NCBI GenBank assembly: GCA_035284745.1
Contig: JAYKIL010000035.1
Coordinates: forward strand, 25,940-89,939
Direction of reading: 5' to 3'
DNA length: 64,000 bases
From: JAYKJB01 sp035284745 [NCBI: Candidatus Sericytochromatia bacterium]
Lineage (GTDB): Bacteria; Cyanobacteriota; Sericytochromatia; S15B-MN24
Shown here: positions 45,332 to 54,456 of the stretch, one piece after another
Layout: the number at the start of each line of letters is the position of its first letter
Position numbering within the stretch: the stretch's first letter is position 1
Notes under the pieces: model-generated
What the model was told of the DNA's origin: nothing
What the model saw: only the letters and a program-made list of their open reading frames with translations
Database searches by the model: none
Program-made: the position numbers and the translations under genes

Positions 45332-45364
45332 GAAAGGCTCTCGATTTCGGGGGCCTTTCTTTTT
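45332..45364. terminator. Bidirectional terminator between icd and the nuclease lipoprotein
   Basis: GAAAGGC (45332-45338) and GCCTTTC (45353-45359) form the stem, flanked by A-run (45325-45331) and T-run (45360-45364), so it can act on both strands. It lies 10 bases after icd and 5 bases after the end of the convergent gene. Confidence 0.85.
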
Positions 45365-45369
45365 GACGC

Positions 45370-46329
45370 CTATCGGCGACGGCAATATCCTCGCACCACC
45401 GTTCCGTCTTTTCGAGTGTAGGAGTTGACCCAAATTTCTCCAGGCTCGCAGGACTGCTCGGGTTCGGGCAGCGCACTTTGGACGGGGCTTGGCGAGACGG
45501 AAGGGGGTGGGATGGACGCGAGGCTGCTTGACGTGGAAGTGGTGTCCGCTTGGCACGCAGCGCTCCAAATCCCGAGTTGTCTCTGCCGGGCTTCGCTTTG
45601 GGCTTGCTTGAATTCTTCTTGGTAGCGATAGGGTTTGTTGTAGGTGTATTCACGGGCCAAACCGCGAAAGATGAGTTCTTGGTTGAGGAGGCGTCCTTCG
45701 TGCCAGATATAGCCCAGTGCCCGCTCATAGCGATCCACCTCACCTTGGGTGGGGTCGTTGCCGAATTTCACCGTCTGACCGGTTAAGGTCTTCGTAAAGG
45801 CAGAGGCTTCCGGACCAAAACACTCGATCCCTTTTGTGGGATGAACGGTTTCGGGAGTATCGACCCCGATCAGGCGAACACCGAAGGTTTCGCTGGCACT
45901 TTGGAGATGCAAGGTGTCCCCGTCAACCACCCGGGCGACCGTCAGTGTGCGGGCGTCTGGAGGAGGGGTGGGGTACTGCCAATGATCGTCCGGCCCAGGA
46001 CTTTTCAGCACCCCGGGGAAGGGCGGCGAGGGTATTATCGGCAGGAAGGAGGACGCGGGCGGGGGGATCGAGGCCGTCTTTACCGGCAACCGTATTTCTA
46101 CCGCCACGGGCTCTTGAGAGAAAGAGGTGACGTCGTTTGGGGATGGGGCAACGGAGGCCGGGGCATCCCGAGAAGGCTGGATTGGAGTTATTCGATCGGT
46201 GCTCGGGCTGATCGACGGAAGGGCACTGGCTGTGGGAAGAACGATGGGAAGTTCTTCCATCATTGGCAGCACGGTGCAGGCAGCCAGATACCCCAAACTG
46301 AAAACAGCAGCCAGCGGACGCAAACCCAT
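45370..46329 (-). CDS. Lipoprotein with a staphylococcal-nuclease-like domain
   Basis: 319 residues from the ATG at 46329 (GAGGGG 9 bases upstream). The signal peptide ends in YLAAC (Cys18). A Pro/Ser-rich linker (about 20-120) precedes the SNase fold: VARVVDGDTLHLQ, GVRLIGVDTPET, EVDRYERALGYIW and NQELIFRGLAREY. The metal and catalytic set (Asp in VDGDT, Arg in VRLIGVDTPE, Arg in DRYER) appears intact, so it may cleave DNA or RNA at the cell surface. The C-terminus has a short Cys-bearing tail (CEPGEIW, GYCRRR) as in excalibur-like tails. It converges on icd. Confidence 0.88.
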   Translation of the reverse strand: MGLRPLAAVFSLGYLAACTVLPMMEELPIVLPTASALPSISPSTDRITPIQPSRDAPASVAPSPNDVTSFSQEPVAVEIRLPVKTASIPPPASSFLPIIPSPPFPGVLKSPGPDDHWQYPTPPPDARTLTVARVVDGDTLHLQSASETFGVRLIGVDTPETVHPTKGIECFGPEASAFTKTLTGQTVKFGNDPTQGEVDRYERALGYIWHEGRLLNQELIFRGLAREYTYNKPYRYQEEFKQAQSEARQRQLGIWSAACQADTTSTSSSLASIPPPSVSPSPVQSALPEPEQSCEPGEIWVNSYTRKDGTVVRGYCRRR

Positions 46330-46398
46330 CACCACCAACCCCTCTCCGCCCACAACATACCCGGTGTATGCGCGCTTCGAGCGTTTCGCTGGATAGCG

Positions 46399-48312
46399 TC
46401 ACGGCGTCGGCAGGGGGAGCGGGTAGCGAATAATCGTCTTGGTGGCGCCATTTGTACCCACGTAGAGGTACTGCGCATCATCATCTGTTGTGAGCCCCCG
46501 CGGGTTATCCAAGTGGCTTAAGATAGCGTCGTTCGCGTCCAGTAACACTTGGCCCGCCAGCGAGGATGATGCCACCGGCTGCAATGAGATGACTTTATTC
46601 AAGGACCCGATGGCAGCGTAGAGGCTGGGGGTCGCGAATGTAAGGCCCGTGATGGCTCCTCCGACATTGGAACTGATGGTGAAAGAGGCGCCGCCGTCCT
46701 GTTGCATAAAAACCTCACCCTGTTCGGTTCCCACAAACAAGGTCGGGCTGGCCCCGCTTTCCGGCTCATGGAGCGCGATGGCAGTCACATTGTTCACCAG
46801 CCACGTCGTCCCATTCTCCGTGACCTCACCTTGAGAAAGGCCTGTGTTGGGGGCGATCCTCTCAATAGAATTGACACTGGCGTTAGCCGGGCTCCGCACA
46901 TAAATCTCGTGTTTTCCTGCTTCTAGTACGTGCAGCGGGTGAAGGCCATTCAGGAGTCGGTACGGGCGAGGACCAAAGGTGCTGAGCGGAGCGGTCGCGT
47001 TGGTGTTGGGCGCAAATGAGTAGATATTGCCCTGATCGGCTCCCCCATCCGTTCCCACGCAGAGCGTTTCGCTGCCTGCCTGCATTTGGGATACGGTCCA
47101 GATGTCTCCAAGGCCAAATCCCACGTCGGTTTCGCTCTCATCACTGAGACGCAACAGTGTCATCATCGGATTGCGACGGGCCACGGCAATTTCATTTCGG
47201 CCGCGAAGAAACGCCAGATCGTACACGTAGAGAATGGGGTTATCTAATTCAAACACTTTCGGGGTGCGAACGGCCGGTGGGGGCGTTACCGAGGCATTGC
47301 CCCCGCCCCCGCCTCGCGGGGGTGTCGGCACAAAAGAGTGACTGGCGCCCTGTTGACCCAATTGGATGGGAGCCCGCTGGCCACTGAAACCAAGGAGACC
47401 ACTGGAACTGATGATGACCTCGTCGAGCGGAAATTCGTGGGCCTGAATGGGGGATAACTTCGGCTGCGGGGAGAGCAACGAGCGTGTGCTGATGTCTAGA
47501 AGGTGGCCTCGAATCGCCTCAAAGAGCTCTGAAAAAATTTGTAGGTCTTGAACCGATTGTCTGAAGGCGTCTGGTTTTTTTGTGTTCCCGGTGATGTCGA
47601 TGCTTTCCAAAAGAGGACGGAGGGCAGACGGTCGCTTGGAGAGTGCTGTCTCCGCCCTTGTCGACGCTTGAAGCATTGCGCTGAATAGTTCTGCGCGTTT
47701 CAGGGACGCCTCGTCTGGGGGCAGACGGAATGTTAATTTGATGATCCCTTCAAACGATTGGCTGGCGACGGTGGAGGGGGGATTGAGGACGATGTCACCC
47801 GTGCGGGAAATTGGCGCGAGGGCCGACGATGGTGTTTCGGGGATGATGGCGCAGAGCGTTCCTGTAGGCCCTGTGACGACCAACTTGAGCGCCCGGGTGA
47901 CACTGGGTTCATCAGATTGCCCATCGCTCGAATCAGGGATACGGAAACGAAAGCGACCCTCACTTCCGCGGAAATCTGTGAATAAGCGTCGTAATTTCCT
48001 TTCGGACGTGGTCGCTTGAAGCGGAATGGGTTCCCCCGTTGCCAGGTCGTAAACGGTCAATAGGCCCGCTGTAACAGGTTTTCCGTTGATCTCAGCGCGA
48101 ACGTTATACTCAAAGTTTCCCGTCTTCTCGTCGGATGGCTGTAATTCGGGTTTCGGAGAGACAGACAGGGCAGGGGCGGCGGATGGGAGTGCCTCCACAG
48201 TATTCGGCGGCGATGGGGGGGCGGCTTGAGTGGCTGTACCGGAAGGGGGCACCGTGCAGGCCGAAATTGCAAACGCCAGCAGGAGGGGGCCCCGTGCGGA
48301 AGGTTTGACCAT
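46399..48312 (-). CDS. Lipoprotein with beta-propeller-like C-terminal half
   Basis: 637 residues. The signal ends in AISAC (Cys19). A Pro/Ala-rich linker is followed by a beta-sandwich-like part (ARAEINGKPVTAGLLTVYDLATGEPIPLQ), a helical stretch and, from about 350, repeated WD/NHL-like strands (ILYVYDLAFLRGRNEIAVAR, TLFVGTEQGEVFMQQDGG, QYLYVGTNGATKTIIRYPL). No catalytic motif. It lies 70 bases upstream of the nuclease lipoprotein on the same strand, so the two may be co-expressed. Confidence 0.78.
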   Translation of the reverse strand: MVKPSARGPLLLAFAISACTVPPSGTATQAAPPSPPNTVEALPSAAPALSVSPKPELQPSDEKTGNFEYNVRAEINGKPVTAGLLTVYDLATGEPIPLQATTSERKLRRLFTDFRGSEGRFRFRIPDSSDGQSDEPSVTRALKLVVTGPTGTLCAIIPETPSSALAPISRTGDIVLNPPSTVASQSFEGIIKLTFRLPPDEASLKRAELFSAMLQASTRAETALSKRPSALRPLLESIDITGNTKKPDAFRQSVQDLQIFSELFEAIRGHLLDISTRSLLSPQPKLSPIQAHEFPLDEVIISSSGLLGFSGQRAPIQLGQQGASHSFVPTPPRGGGGGNASVTPPPAVRTPKVFELDNPILYVYDLAFLRGRNEIAVARRNPMMTLLRLSDESETDVGFGLGDIWTVSQMQAGSETLCVGTDGGADQGNIYSFAPNTNATAPLSTFGPRPYRLLNGLHPLHVLEAGKHEIYVRSPANASVNSIERIAPNTGLSQGEVTENGTTWLVNNVTAIALHEPESGASPTLFVGTEQGEVFMQQDGGASFTISSNVGGAITGLTFATPSLYAAIGSLNKVISLQPVASSSLAGQVLLDANDAILSHLDNPRGLTTDDDAQYLYVGTNGATKTIIRYPLPLPTP

Positions 48313-48404
48313 TGAATTTATCTCTCACGTGGCGGTACTGCGCCATTCCAAATAAGCCAGAAGCGTTTATGCTGGATCCACCCTAGGTGTCGAACGCTGC
48401 GTCC

Positions 48405-48890
48405 TCAACGCCACCATTCGCGCCCAGCTGATGGGGCCAACTCTTCCTGTGCAAAGACCTGAAGGTCCTGCATCCGGTCGGCATTCGCGCTAAATAAACT
48501 GAGAAACGCCTGCCCTTCAACGTCAGGTTCGCTCACTCTTTCCCTCACTGTCATTTCAACGGTCTGCCTGCGCTTTGTTTTTGAAGATGGGGCAGGCATC
48601 ACCGCCTGCACCATCGAATGCCACTCTGATGGCCAGTCTTGGGGCGCTTCGTGCACTTCCAATGGAACGTGCTTAAGACCCGCTGCGCGAGCCTCACGGC
48701 GCCGGGCGACTTGGGGCGGCGGTGCTTGCCGTTTTGCCAGCCATCGTTCTCTTCGGCTATCACCCCGTTTCGTACTAGTTATTGGCAGTTTCCCGAGCCA
48801 GGTCAGTAACGAGCTCCAGGAATCGCGCGCAACCGCGACATCCACGCGGGAAAGCAGCGAGGAGATGGGGGTGGGGAGACTGAGTTCCAT
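48405..48890 (-). CDS. Protein of unknown function, 161 residues
   Basis: ATG with GAGG 6 bases upstream. A basic, Arg-rich middle (RRERWLAKRQ, ARRREARAAG) and a charged end; no signal, membrane segment or recognised motif. It is followed by the propeller lipoprotein gene (93 bases). No homolog class can be named; the frame looks protein-like but is not strongly supported. Confidence 0.5.
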   Translation of the reverse strand: MELSLPTPISSLLSRVDVAVARDSWSSLLTWLGKLPITSTKRGDSRRERWLAKRQAPPPQVARRREARAAGLKHVPLEVHEAPQDWPSEWHSMVQAVMPAPSSKTKRRQTVEMTVRERVSEPDVEGQAFLSLFSANADRMQDLQVFAQEELAPSAGREWWR

Positions 48891-49123
48891 GACGGCCTCA
48901 AAGGCGAAAGGGGATATGGCACGTTGGTGCGGCAGTATCGTAGCTGGAAAGAGAAAACATTGATGTGTGTTACGTCACTCCGGTCGGTTATTTGGAGGCT
49001 TAAAGGTGAGGGAAGACCCGCTTTCTGGACAATCGTCAAGCAGTAGCGGACAATGGGGGCAGGCCACCCTGGCCACCGCCACCCCGCGGCAATGAAGCCG
49101 CGTATCTGAAAGGTAGGCAGATC

Positions 49124-50602
49124 GTGACGACCGCGATTGATACTTCTATACAAGCATTGTGGATCAATGGGGCGAAGAAAGTCGAAACGTCCGGGTCTTC
49201 TACACAGGTCTATAATCCCGCGACGGACAAAGTGCTTGCGCACGTTGCGGTGGCGACCGATGCTGAGATCGATGAGGCAGTTTCGGCTGCCCGAGCTGCT
49301 TTTGAGGGCGCGTGGGCAAAGGTGTCGGGGGCCAAACGCGGCAAGTTGTTAGCGAAACTTGCCGATGCCTTGCGCTCGCAGATGGATGCGTTCGCGGAAT
49401 TGGAGACCCTCAACACAGGTAAGCCCATTGCCGCCGCAAAGGGTGAGGTGGCCCACGCCGCAGATGTCTTCGATTTTTACGCGGGGCTCGCTGGAAAAGT
49501 GCAAGGTGAGACAATTCCGTGCCCCCCGAACTTTATGAGCTACACCCAGTGGGAGCCCCTGGGGGTCTGCGCCTTGATCATTCCGTGGAATTTTCCGCTG
49601 GTCATGGCTGCCTGGAAAATGGCTCCGGCGCTGGCGGCTGGCAACACTGTGGTACTGAAACCGTCTGAATTGACGCCCTTGACGGCGCTTCGCCTCGGAG
49701 AACTCACCGCTGAAGTTGGATTCCCGTCTGGCGTCATTAATGTGCTGCACGGCCCCGGCGAGACAGTGGGGGCCGCCCTGGCTGCTCACCGCGGGGTGGA
49801 CAAAATAGCCTTCACGGGAGGAACCGAAACCGGTCGGTCGATTATGGCTGCAGCCGCACAAGGCATTAAACGTGTCACCTTGGAACTGGGGGGAAAGAGT
49901 CCTGGGATCGTGTTTGCCGATGCGAATCTCGAGGAGGCGGTCGCCGGCTCTCTGTATGGTATCTACGACAATGCCGGGCAATGCTGTAACGCACGCAGTC
50001 GTGTGCTGGTGCACGAGTCCATCTATGAGACCTTTGTCGAGCAGTTTGTAGCCAAGTCCCAAAAATTGCGTGTGGGGGACCCTCTGGACCCCAACACGCA
50101 AGTGGGGACGATGATTTCCCGAGAGCATTGGGAAAAAGTTGACGGCTACGTCAAATTGGGTCAGGAAGAAGGGGCCTCTCTGTTGGCCGGTGGCGGCAAA
50201 CCAGACGGTTTGACCGGCTATTTTTACGCGCCGACGGTCCTGGCGAACGTCAACAATCAAATGCGGGTGGCCCGCGAGGAAATCTTTGGCCCCGTGGTCG
50301 TTTTGATAAAGTTCTCGTCTGAAGCTGAAGCTGTTCAGATTGCGAATGACAGCCCTTACGGATTGTACGGAACTGTGTGGACCCGTGACGTGGCGCGCGC
50401 GCATCGGGTGGCCGCCAAGCTCAAGACGGGCGGGCTGACTATCAATACGCCTTTTAGCTCATTTCTGGGGGTTCCGTTCGGGGGCTACAAGCAGTCCGGA
50501 TTCGGGCGTGAATTATCTCAGGCGACCCTCAAGCAGTATATGGAAGAGAAAAGCGTGTTGCTCTATACCGGCGAAAGAGTGGTCAATCCATTCGGCGTGT
50601 AG
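49124..50602 (+). CDS. NAD(P)-dependent aldehyde dehydrogenase
   Basis: 492 residues; GTG start with AAAGGTAGG upstream. Key residues are present: Asn156 in PWNFP, Lys179 in LKPSE, Glu254 in LELGGK, and the catalytic Cys288 in AGQCCNARSR. Overall likeness is to betaine-aldehyde/aminobutyraldehyde dehydrogenases. It oxidises an aldehyde to an acid; substrate cannot be told. A hairpin (CGCGGC/GCCGCG at 49085-49102) lies 21 bases before the start. The aminotransferase gene follows after 60 bases, which would suit amine or amino-acid catabolism. Confidence 0.93.
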   Translation: MTTAIDTSIQALWINGAKKVETSGSSTQVYNPATDKVLAHVAVATDAEIDEAVSAARAAFEGAWAKVSGAKRGKLLAKLADALRSQMDAFAELETLNTGKPIAAAKGEVAHAADVFDFYAGLAGKVQGETIPCPPNFMSYTQWEPLGVCALIIPWNFPLVMAAWKMAPALAAGNTVVLKPSELTPLTALRLGELTAEVGFPSGVINVLHGPGETVGAALAAHRGVDKIAFTGGTETGRSIMAAAAQGIKRVTLELGGKSPGIVFADANLEEAVAGSLYGIYDNAGQCCNARSRVLVHESIYETFVEQFVAKSQKLRVGDPLDPNTQVGTMISREHWEKVDGYVKLGQEEGASLLAGGGKPDGLTGYFYAPTVLANVNNQMRVAREEIFGPVVVLIKFSSEAEAVQIANDSPYGLYGTVWTRDVARAHRVAAKLKTGGLTINTPFSSFLGVPFGGYKQSGFGRELSQATLKQYMEEKSVLLYTGERVVNPFGV

Positions 50603-50614
50603 AACGACGGCGCG

Positions 50615-50640
50615 GGCGAAACCCAATACAGGGTTTCGCC
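50615..50640 (+). other. Perfect hairpin between the dehydrogenase and aminotransferase genes
   Basis: GGCGAAACCC (50615-50624) and GGGTTTCGCC (50631-50640) form a perfect 10-bp stem with a 6-base loop. There is no T-run after it, so it is probably an RNA-stabilising or attenuating element inside the operon rather than a terminator. Confidence 0.6.
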
Positions 50641-50662
50641 TCACTTCAGGTGGGATTGTTGC

Positions 50663-51877
50663 ATGACTCATTTTAATTTAGCCTTCGCAGCGCGCATGGC
50701 GAATGTAAACGCTTCTGTAATTCGTGAAATTTTGAAGGTCATCTCGCGGCCAGATATTATCTCGTTTGCGGGGGGAATGCCGGCGCAGGACCTGTTTCCT
50801 TATGCTGGCCTTCAAGCCGCGGCTGAGGCCGCTTTCACAACCTCCGATACCGCACTGAAGGCGTTACAATATGGCCCGTCTGAGGGCTATGCCCCCCTGC
50901 GTGAGGCGATTGCAGAGCAATTAAGGGCCGAAGGTATTCCCTTGGACGGGAACCAGATTTTGGTCACGACGGGCTCACAACAGGGGATCATGTTGATTGC
51001 GCACGCGTTTCTTGACCCAGGTGATGAGGTTGTGGTGGCGGATCCTACATTCCTCGGGGCCTTGCAGGCCTTCGGCAGTTTTGAGGCCCAGTTGATTCCC
51101 GTGCCTTTGGACGCAGAGGGCATGAAACTTGATGCGCTCGAACAGGTGTTGGCTCGGCATAAACCCAAGTTTATATACACGGTACCTACTTTTCAGAATC
51201 CAACGGGGTTGGCTCTGAGCGATGAGCGCAAGGCACATCTGTATCAGATTGCCCGAAACTATGGTGTGCCGATCATTGAAGATGATCCTTATGGTGAGTT
51301 GTACTTTGGGCACGAGCGCCCCCGAGCGATCAAGTCCTATGATACTTCCCAGGGTGTGATGTTACTCAGAACGTTCTCAAAAGTGCTCGCACCGGGCCTG
51401 CGAGTGGCTTACGCAGTGGTTCCTGACGGGGTGATGGAAAAGATATTACCCCTCAAGCAAGGGAATGATCTCCACACTGCTTCATTCACTCAGATGATGG
51501 TGGCGGAATATCTGCGTTCGGGGGCTCTGGAACAGCACCTTGTTCATTTGCGCGATATCTATCGTCGCCGCCGCGATTTGATGTTGGCAGCCATGGATGA
51601 GCATTTTCCGACCTGGTGTGAATGGACGCGCCCTGAGGGCGGTCTGTTCATTTGGGTCACCTTGCCTGAGACAATGGCTGCGGAACCTTTGCTTGAACAA
51701 GCAATTCGAGAGCAAAAGGTGGCTTTCATTCCCGGCAAGGCATTTTTTGCCAAAGGCGGCGGCGAAAACACTTTCCGGCTCAACTTTTCCAATGCATCAG
51801 AAGAGCAAATCATTGAGGGAGTTCGCCGCTTGGGGGCGGTGATGAGGGCTTCCCGTCCGGCTTTGGCTCAGAATTGA
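50663..51877 (+). CDS. PLP-dependent aminotransferase (2-aminoadipate/LysN-like)
   Basis: 404 residues. Fold-type I class I/II. The start MTHFNLAFAARMANVNASVIREILKVI, then ISFAGGMPAQDLFP, TVPTFQNPTG, EDDPYGEL and LRTFSKVLAPGLRVAY with the PLP lysine Lys240 match the LysN/ARO8-type group that transaminates 2-aminoadipate, leucine or aromatic amino acids. Substrate is not certain. Probably co-expressed with the aldehyde dehydrogenase upstream. Its 3' end is overlapped by a possible small antisense gene. Confidence 0.92.
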   Translation: MTHFNLAFAARMANVNASVIREILKVISRPDIISFAGGMPAQDLFPYAGLQAAAEAAFTTSDTALKALQYGPSEGYAPLREAIAEQLRAEGIPLDGNQILVTTGSQQGIMLIAHAFLDPGDEVVVADPTFLGALQAFGSFEAQLIPVPLDAEGMKLDALEQVLARHKPKFIYTVPTFQNPTGLALSDERKAHLYQIARNYGVPIIEDDPYGELYFGHERPRAIKSYDTSQGVMLLRTFSKVLAPGLRVAYAVVPDGVMEKILPLKQGNDLHTASFTQMMVAEYLRSGALEQHLVHLRDIYRRRRDLMLAAMDEHFPTWCEWTRPEGGLFIWVTLPETMAAEPLLEQAIREQKVAFIPGKAFFAKGGGENTFRLNFSNASEEQIIEGVRRLGAVMRASRPALAQN

Positions 51878-51977
51878 GTCGAGCCCGTCTTTTTTTGTAG
51901 GCATCGAACCAGAGTAACGCCAGGAACGTGACGGCGAGGACGCACTCTACCCATTGGTGGGGGGCCAATTTCAACAC
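51810..51977 (-). CDS. Possible 55-residue single-pass membrane protein
   Basis: GTG start 12 bases after the GNAT gene on the same strand. The product has one strong membrane segment (WVECVLAVTFLALLWFDAY, residues 9-27), then a basic stretch KKRRAR and a Pro/Ser-rich tail, the classical inside-positive layout. Its last 68 bases are antisense to the end of the aminotransferase gene. There is no clear ribosome site, so this may be a chance frame. Confidence 0.3.
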   Translation of the reverse strand: MLKLAPHQWVECVLAVTFLALLWFDAYKKRRARLNSEPKPDGKPSSPPPSGELPQ

Positions 51978-51989
51978 GCGTCTGTTGGA

Positions 51990-52520
51990 TTACGGGGACA
52001 GGGCCTTGACCATGGAGGTGCGCTGACCGGGCTCAAATGCCTCGTAGCCCAAGCGGGCAAGAAATTCCCGCTCACCCACCCGGCGGGCGGCCGATGCAGC
52101 GACTCGCGGGGCTCCGAGTGCTTGGGCCACATTCTCAACGGCTTGCACCATGCGTCGTGCAACCCCGGTTCCGCGTGTCGATTCCAAAACTGCGACGTGG
52201 ATGATGCGCAATGCGCCGTGATCCCAACGGTAAGCCACCGCGCCCACGGGTTTGCTCTGCGCTTGAATTGGGCCCGCATAGGCCACTAAAAAGGCCAGGC
52301 CACCAGCCATAGCCGCTTTGATATCCGCGGCGTCGTAAAGCCCGGGGGGCATCAGACGCCGCGAACCGAGGGCGGCGGCGCGCAGGACCTCAAGCAGGAC
52401 AGCGTTGTCTTGACAGGTCATGACGGTCAATGAGGTGACAGGGCGCGAAGGGGGGGGGATTTCGGCAGGCACAGAAAGAACCTCCAAAACAAAGGTTTCA
52501 CTGAGCAAGTATATCGGCAC
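51990..52520 (-). CDS. GNAT-family N-acetyltransferase
   Basis: 176 residues. GALRIIHVAVLESTRGTGVARRMVQAVENVAQ is the GNAT motif A, with the acetyl-CoA pyrophosphate loop R-G-T-G-V-A. ASAARRVGEREFLARLGYEAF fits motif B. Start at ATG 52520 is plausible but the first 30 residues lack family likeness. Substrate unknown. Tail-to-tail with the aminotransferase gene. Confidence 0.8.
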   Translation of the reverse strand: MPIYLLSETFVLEVLSVPAEIPPPSRPVTSLTVMTCQDNAVLLEVLRAAALGSRRLMPPGLYDAADIKAAMAGGLAFLVAYAGPIQAQSKPVGAVAYRWDHGALRIIHVAVLESTRGTGVARRMVQAVENVAQALGAPRVAASAARRVGEREFLARLGYEAFEPGQRTSMVKALSP

Positions 52521-52614
52521 ATCGGTCTTAGTACTTGCTTAACCTCAATGTGCGTGGGAACAGGAGCAAGTTCATTTCTACTATACGCCCTTATCCCACC
52601 CCGTCAAATGTTGA

Positions 52615-53082
52615 TTAACGAATCGCCTGGATCATGCCTGCGTTGTCGTAACCCAGTTTAGCCAGCTTTTCCTCCGCGTAAAATGGAAGCTGAATGGTTT
52701 GCTTGGTCTGGGCCTTCCGCTTGTAGGTCTCCAGTTCCTGTTCTGTGGACAGAGCGTTCTGCATGACCACTTCGTAGTCCGCCAACTGGCGATCCAATTC
52801 TTCCCTCGCGACTTGAAGTTGACCGCGAACCTGCTCTAGTTCCTGTTGCAGAAGGTCTGCATAGGCATCCTGTTCTGATAACTTGGCTTGGCTCTCGTCG
52901 ATTTTCTTAAGTAGAAAGTGAATCACGTGTTCTGGATCAGCCTCAAGACCCCGGCGTTCTGGCTCGGGTTGAATTTTCTCAGCGCTCTCCAGCCAAATAA
53001 CGGCAGGCTCGGGATCATCTTGTTGTGCGCCGCTTTGTGGTTCCAAGGGGGATTCGTAAGAAGAGAGGGCGTCGTCATGCAT
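52615..53082 (-). CDS. Coiled-coil protein of unknown function
   Basis: 155 residues; ATG with an excellent GGAGGT 9 bases upstream. The N-terminal 45 residues are acidic and disordered-looking. Residues about 50-125 are a continuous heptad-like helix (HVIHFLLKKIDESQAKLSEQ, LLQQELEQVRGQLQVAREEL), so a dimeric coiled coil is likely. A C-terminal piece (LPFYAEEKLAKLGYDNAGMIQ) is globular-looking. No signal peptide. No family recognised. Confidence 0.75.
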   Translation of the reverse strand: MHDDALSSYESPLEPQSGAQQDDPEPAVIWLESAEKIQPEPERRGLEADPEHVIHFLLKKIDESQAKLSEQDAYADLLQQELEQVRGQLQVAREELDRQLADYEVVMQNALSTEQELETYKRKAQTKQTIQLPFYAEEKLAKLGYDNAGMIQAIR

Positions 53083-53156
53083 TGGGTGGTCACCTCCAGA
53101 TTGCCTAAATACATAACGACGCTAAGCGGTTTTGGTTTGTGCGTCCGCGATGACAA

Positions 53157-53510
53157 TCACACCTCGTCGCCCACGGGCTCCTCCTCAGGACTGGTGCTGA
53201 TGCGCTCTGGCGGCGGCAGTTTCCTGGTCACGTCAGACAGGTTTGCGCTTTCTTCAATGTCCGCCAGGATATTCTGCAACACCAAATACTGCGCTTCGGC
53301 GACGTCGCGGGTGCTGTAAGACCAGTGGCGCGCCACTCCGTGTACCGGCCAATTAGGCTCCGTGAAGGTGACAGCCACGCTGAAGTGGTCGTCGCGTAAT
53401 TGTTCGACCGCGAGTCCCCAGCGTCGGGATGGTGACTCCAGACGGTGCAGGTAGTAAGACTCCATTTCCGGTTCCGCATTTCGCTTGGCGGTTGTTTCCT
53501 CAAGTTCCAT
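53157..53510 (-). CDS. Protein of unknown function, 117 residues
   Basis: I take the ATG at 53510 because GGAGG lies 8 bases upstream; the frame is open to 53552. Soluble, acidic, with a central segment (WGLAVEQLRDDHFSVAVTFTEP) that looks like an alpha/beta fold. No motif known. Next downstream on the strand is the coiled-coil gene, 74 bases away, so they may be co-transcribed. Confidence 0.6.
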   Translation of the reverse strand: MELEETTAKRNAEPEMESYYLHRLESPSRRWGLAVEQLRDDHFSVAVTFTEPNWPVHGVARHWSYSTRDVAEAQYLVLQNILADIEESANLSDVTRKLPPPERISTSPEEEPVGDEV

Positions 53511-53658
53511 TGCACTTTCCTCCGATTGGCAGGCAAAAAGGACGTTTTCCAAAGGCTCGGTGTTCGACTTTTCCGTGCGATGCCATTCATCATCGCACGA
53601 ACCATCCTACGGGGTGCAGGGCGTGACCTCAGATAAGATATGCGCCCGTTACTGGCCT

Positions 53659-54456
53659 TTAGAGCACGGGAACACGGCCGCTCAGCGCAAATACAAGTCC
53701 CCATACGACAGCGATCAAGGCCATTATAGGAAAAACCCACAGCCAGCGAGGTTGTTGGCCTGTCTCTCTGGGTTCTCGTAACAACGCCGGGTGTGGCCCC
53801 AGTAAGAAGGCCGTGATCATGCCCCCGAACAGTCCTCCGAGGTGAGCGGTGTTGTCTACGTTTGGAATGCTCATGCCGAGAATAAGATTGATTCCGAGCA
53901 TAATTAAGGCGACGTCACGAATCGCGCGCGTTTCGTGTCTTGGAATGGCGCCACGGAATCGAATTCCCAAAGACAGCATGGCGCCCAGTAAACCGAAGAG
54001 GGCTCCTGAGGCCCCGACACTCGCGGCGTGGACATGCACCCACGAACTGGCGAGGGCTCCGCTCGTTCCTGAAACGACCCAGATCGCAAGGAAGCGCGGT
54101 GTGCCAAAGATTTTTTCCAGAAAGGGGCCCAAGGCCACGACACTGTAAGCGTTAACGAAAACGTGAAGCAAGCCCGCGTGCAGGTAGTTTGCCGCCATCA
54201 GTCGCCACAGTTCACCCTGCTCAATGAGTGGTCGCAGGGTAGACCCCAAGCGCACGAGAGCGATAGGGGAGTTATTCTTTATGGCTGCAAAGGCAGCCTC
54301 TATGTTCCATACACTGACCCCCGCTTGCGCCCAGATCTGAAGGGTCAACGCGGTGGAAATCAGAAACATACCAAGGATCAGAGCGACCAGTACATACGCT
54401 GCAAACGCCCGTTGCGTGTCCAGGAAGTCTCGAAATGGAGCGCGTTCAGGCGGCAT
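53659..54456 (-). CDS. Rhomboid-family intramembrane serine protease
   Basis: 265 residues from the ATG at 54456. Six or seven membrane helices. The catalytic Ser150 is in GASGALFG and the His205 in NTAHLGGL; Asn102 in HVFVNAYS and the HxxxN-like LHAGLLHVF complete the family pattern. It cleaves membrane-spanning segments. An in-frame TTG at 54510 is the alternative start. Neighbours are unknown proteins, so no substrate can be proposed. Confidence 0.92.
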   Translation of the reverse strand: MPPERAPFRDFLDTQRAFAAYVLVALILGMFLISTALTLQIWAQAGVSVWNIEAAFAAIKNNSPIALVRLGSTLRPLIEQGELWRLMAANYLHAGLLHVFVNAYSVVALGPFLEKIFGTPRFLAIWVVSGTSGALASSWVHVHAASVGASGALFGLLGAMLSLGIRFRGAIPRHETRAIRDVALIMLGINLILGMSIPNVDNTAHLGGLFGGMITAFLLGPHPALLREPRETGQQPRWLWVFPIMALIAVVWGLVFALSGRVPVL

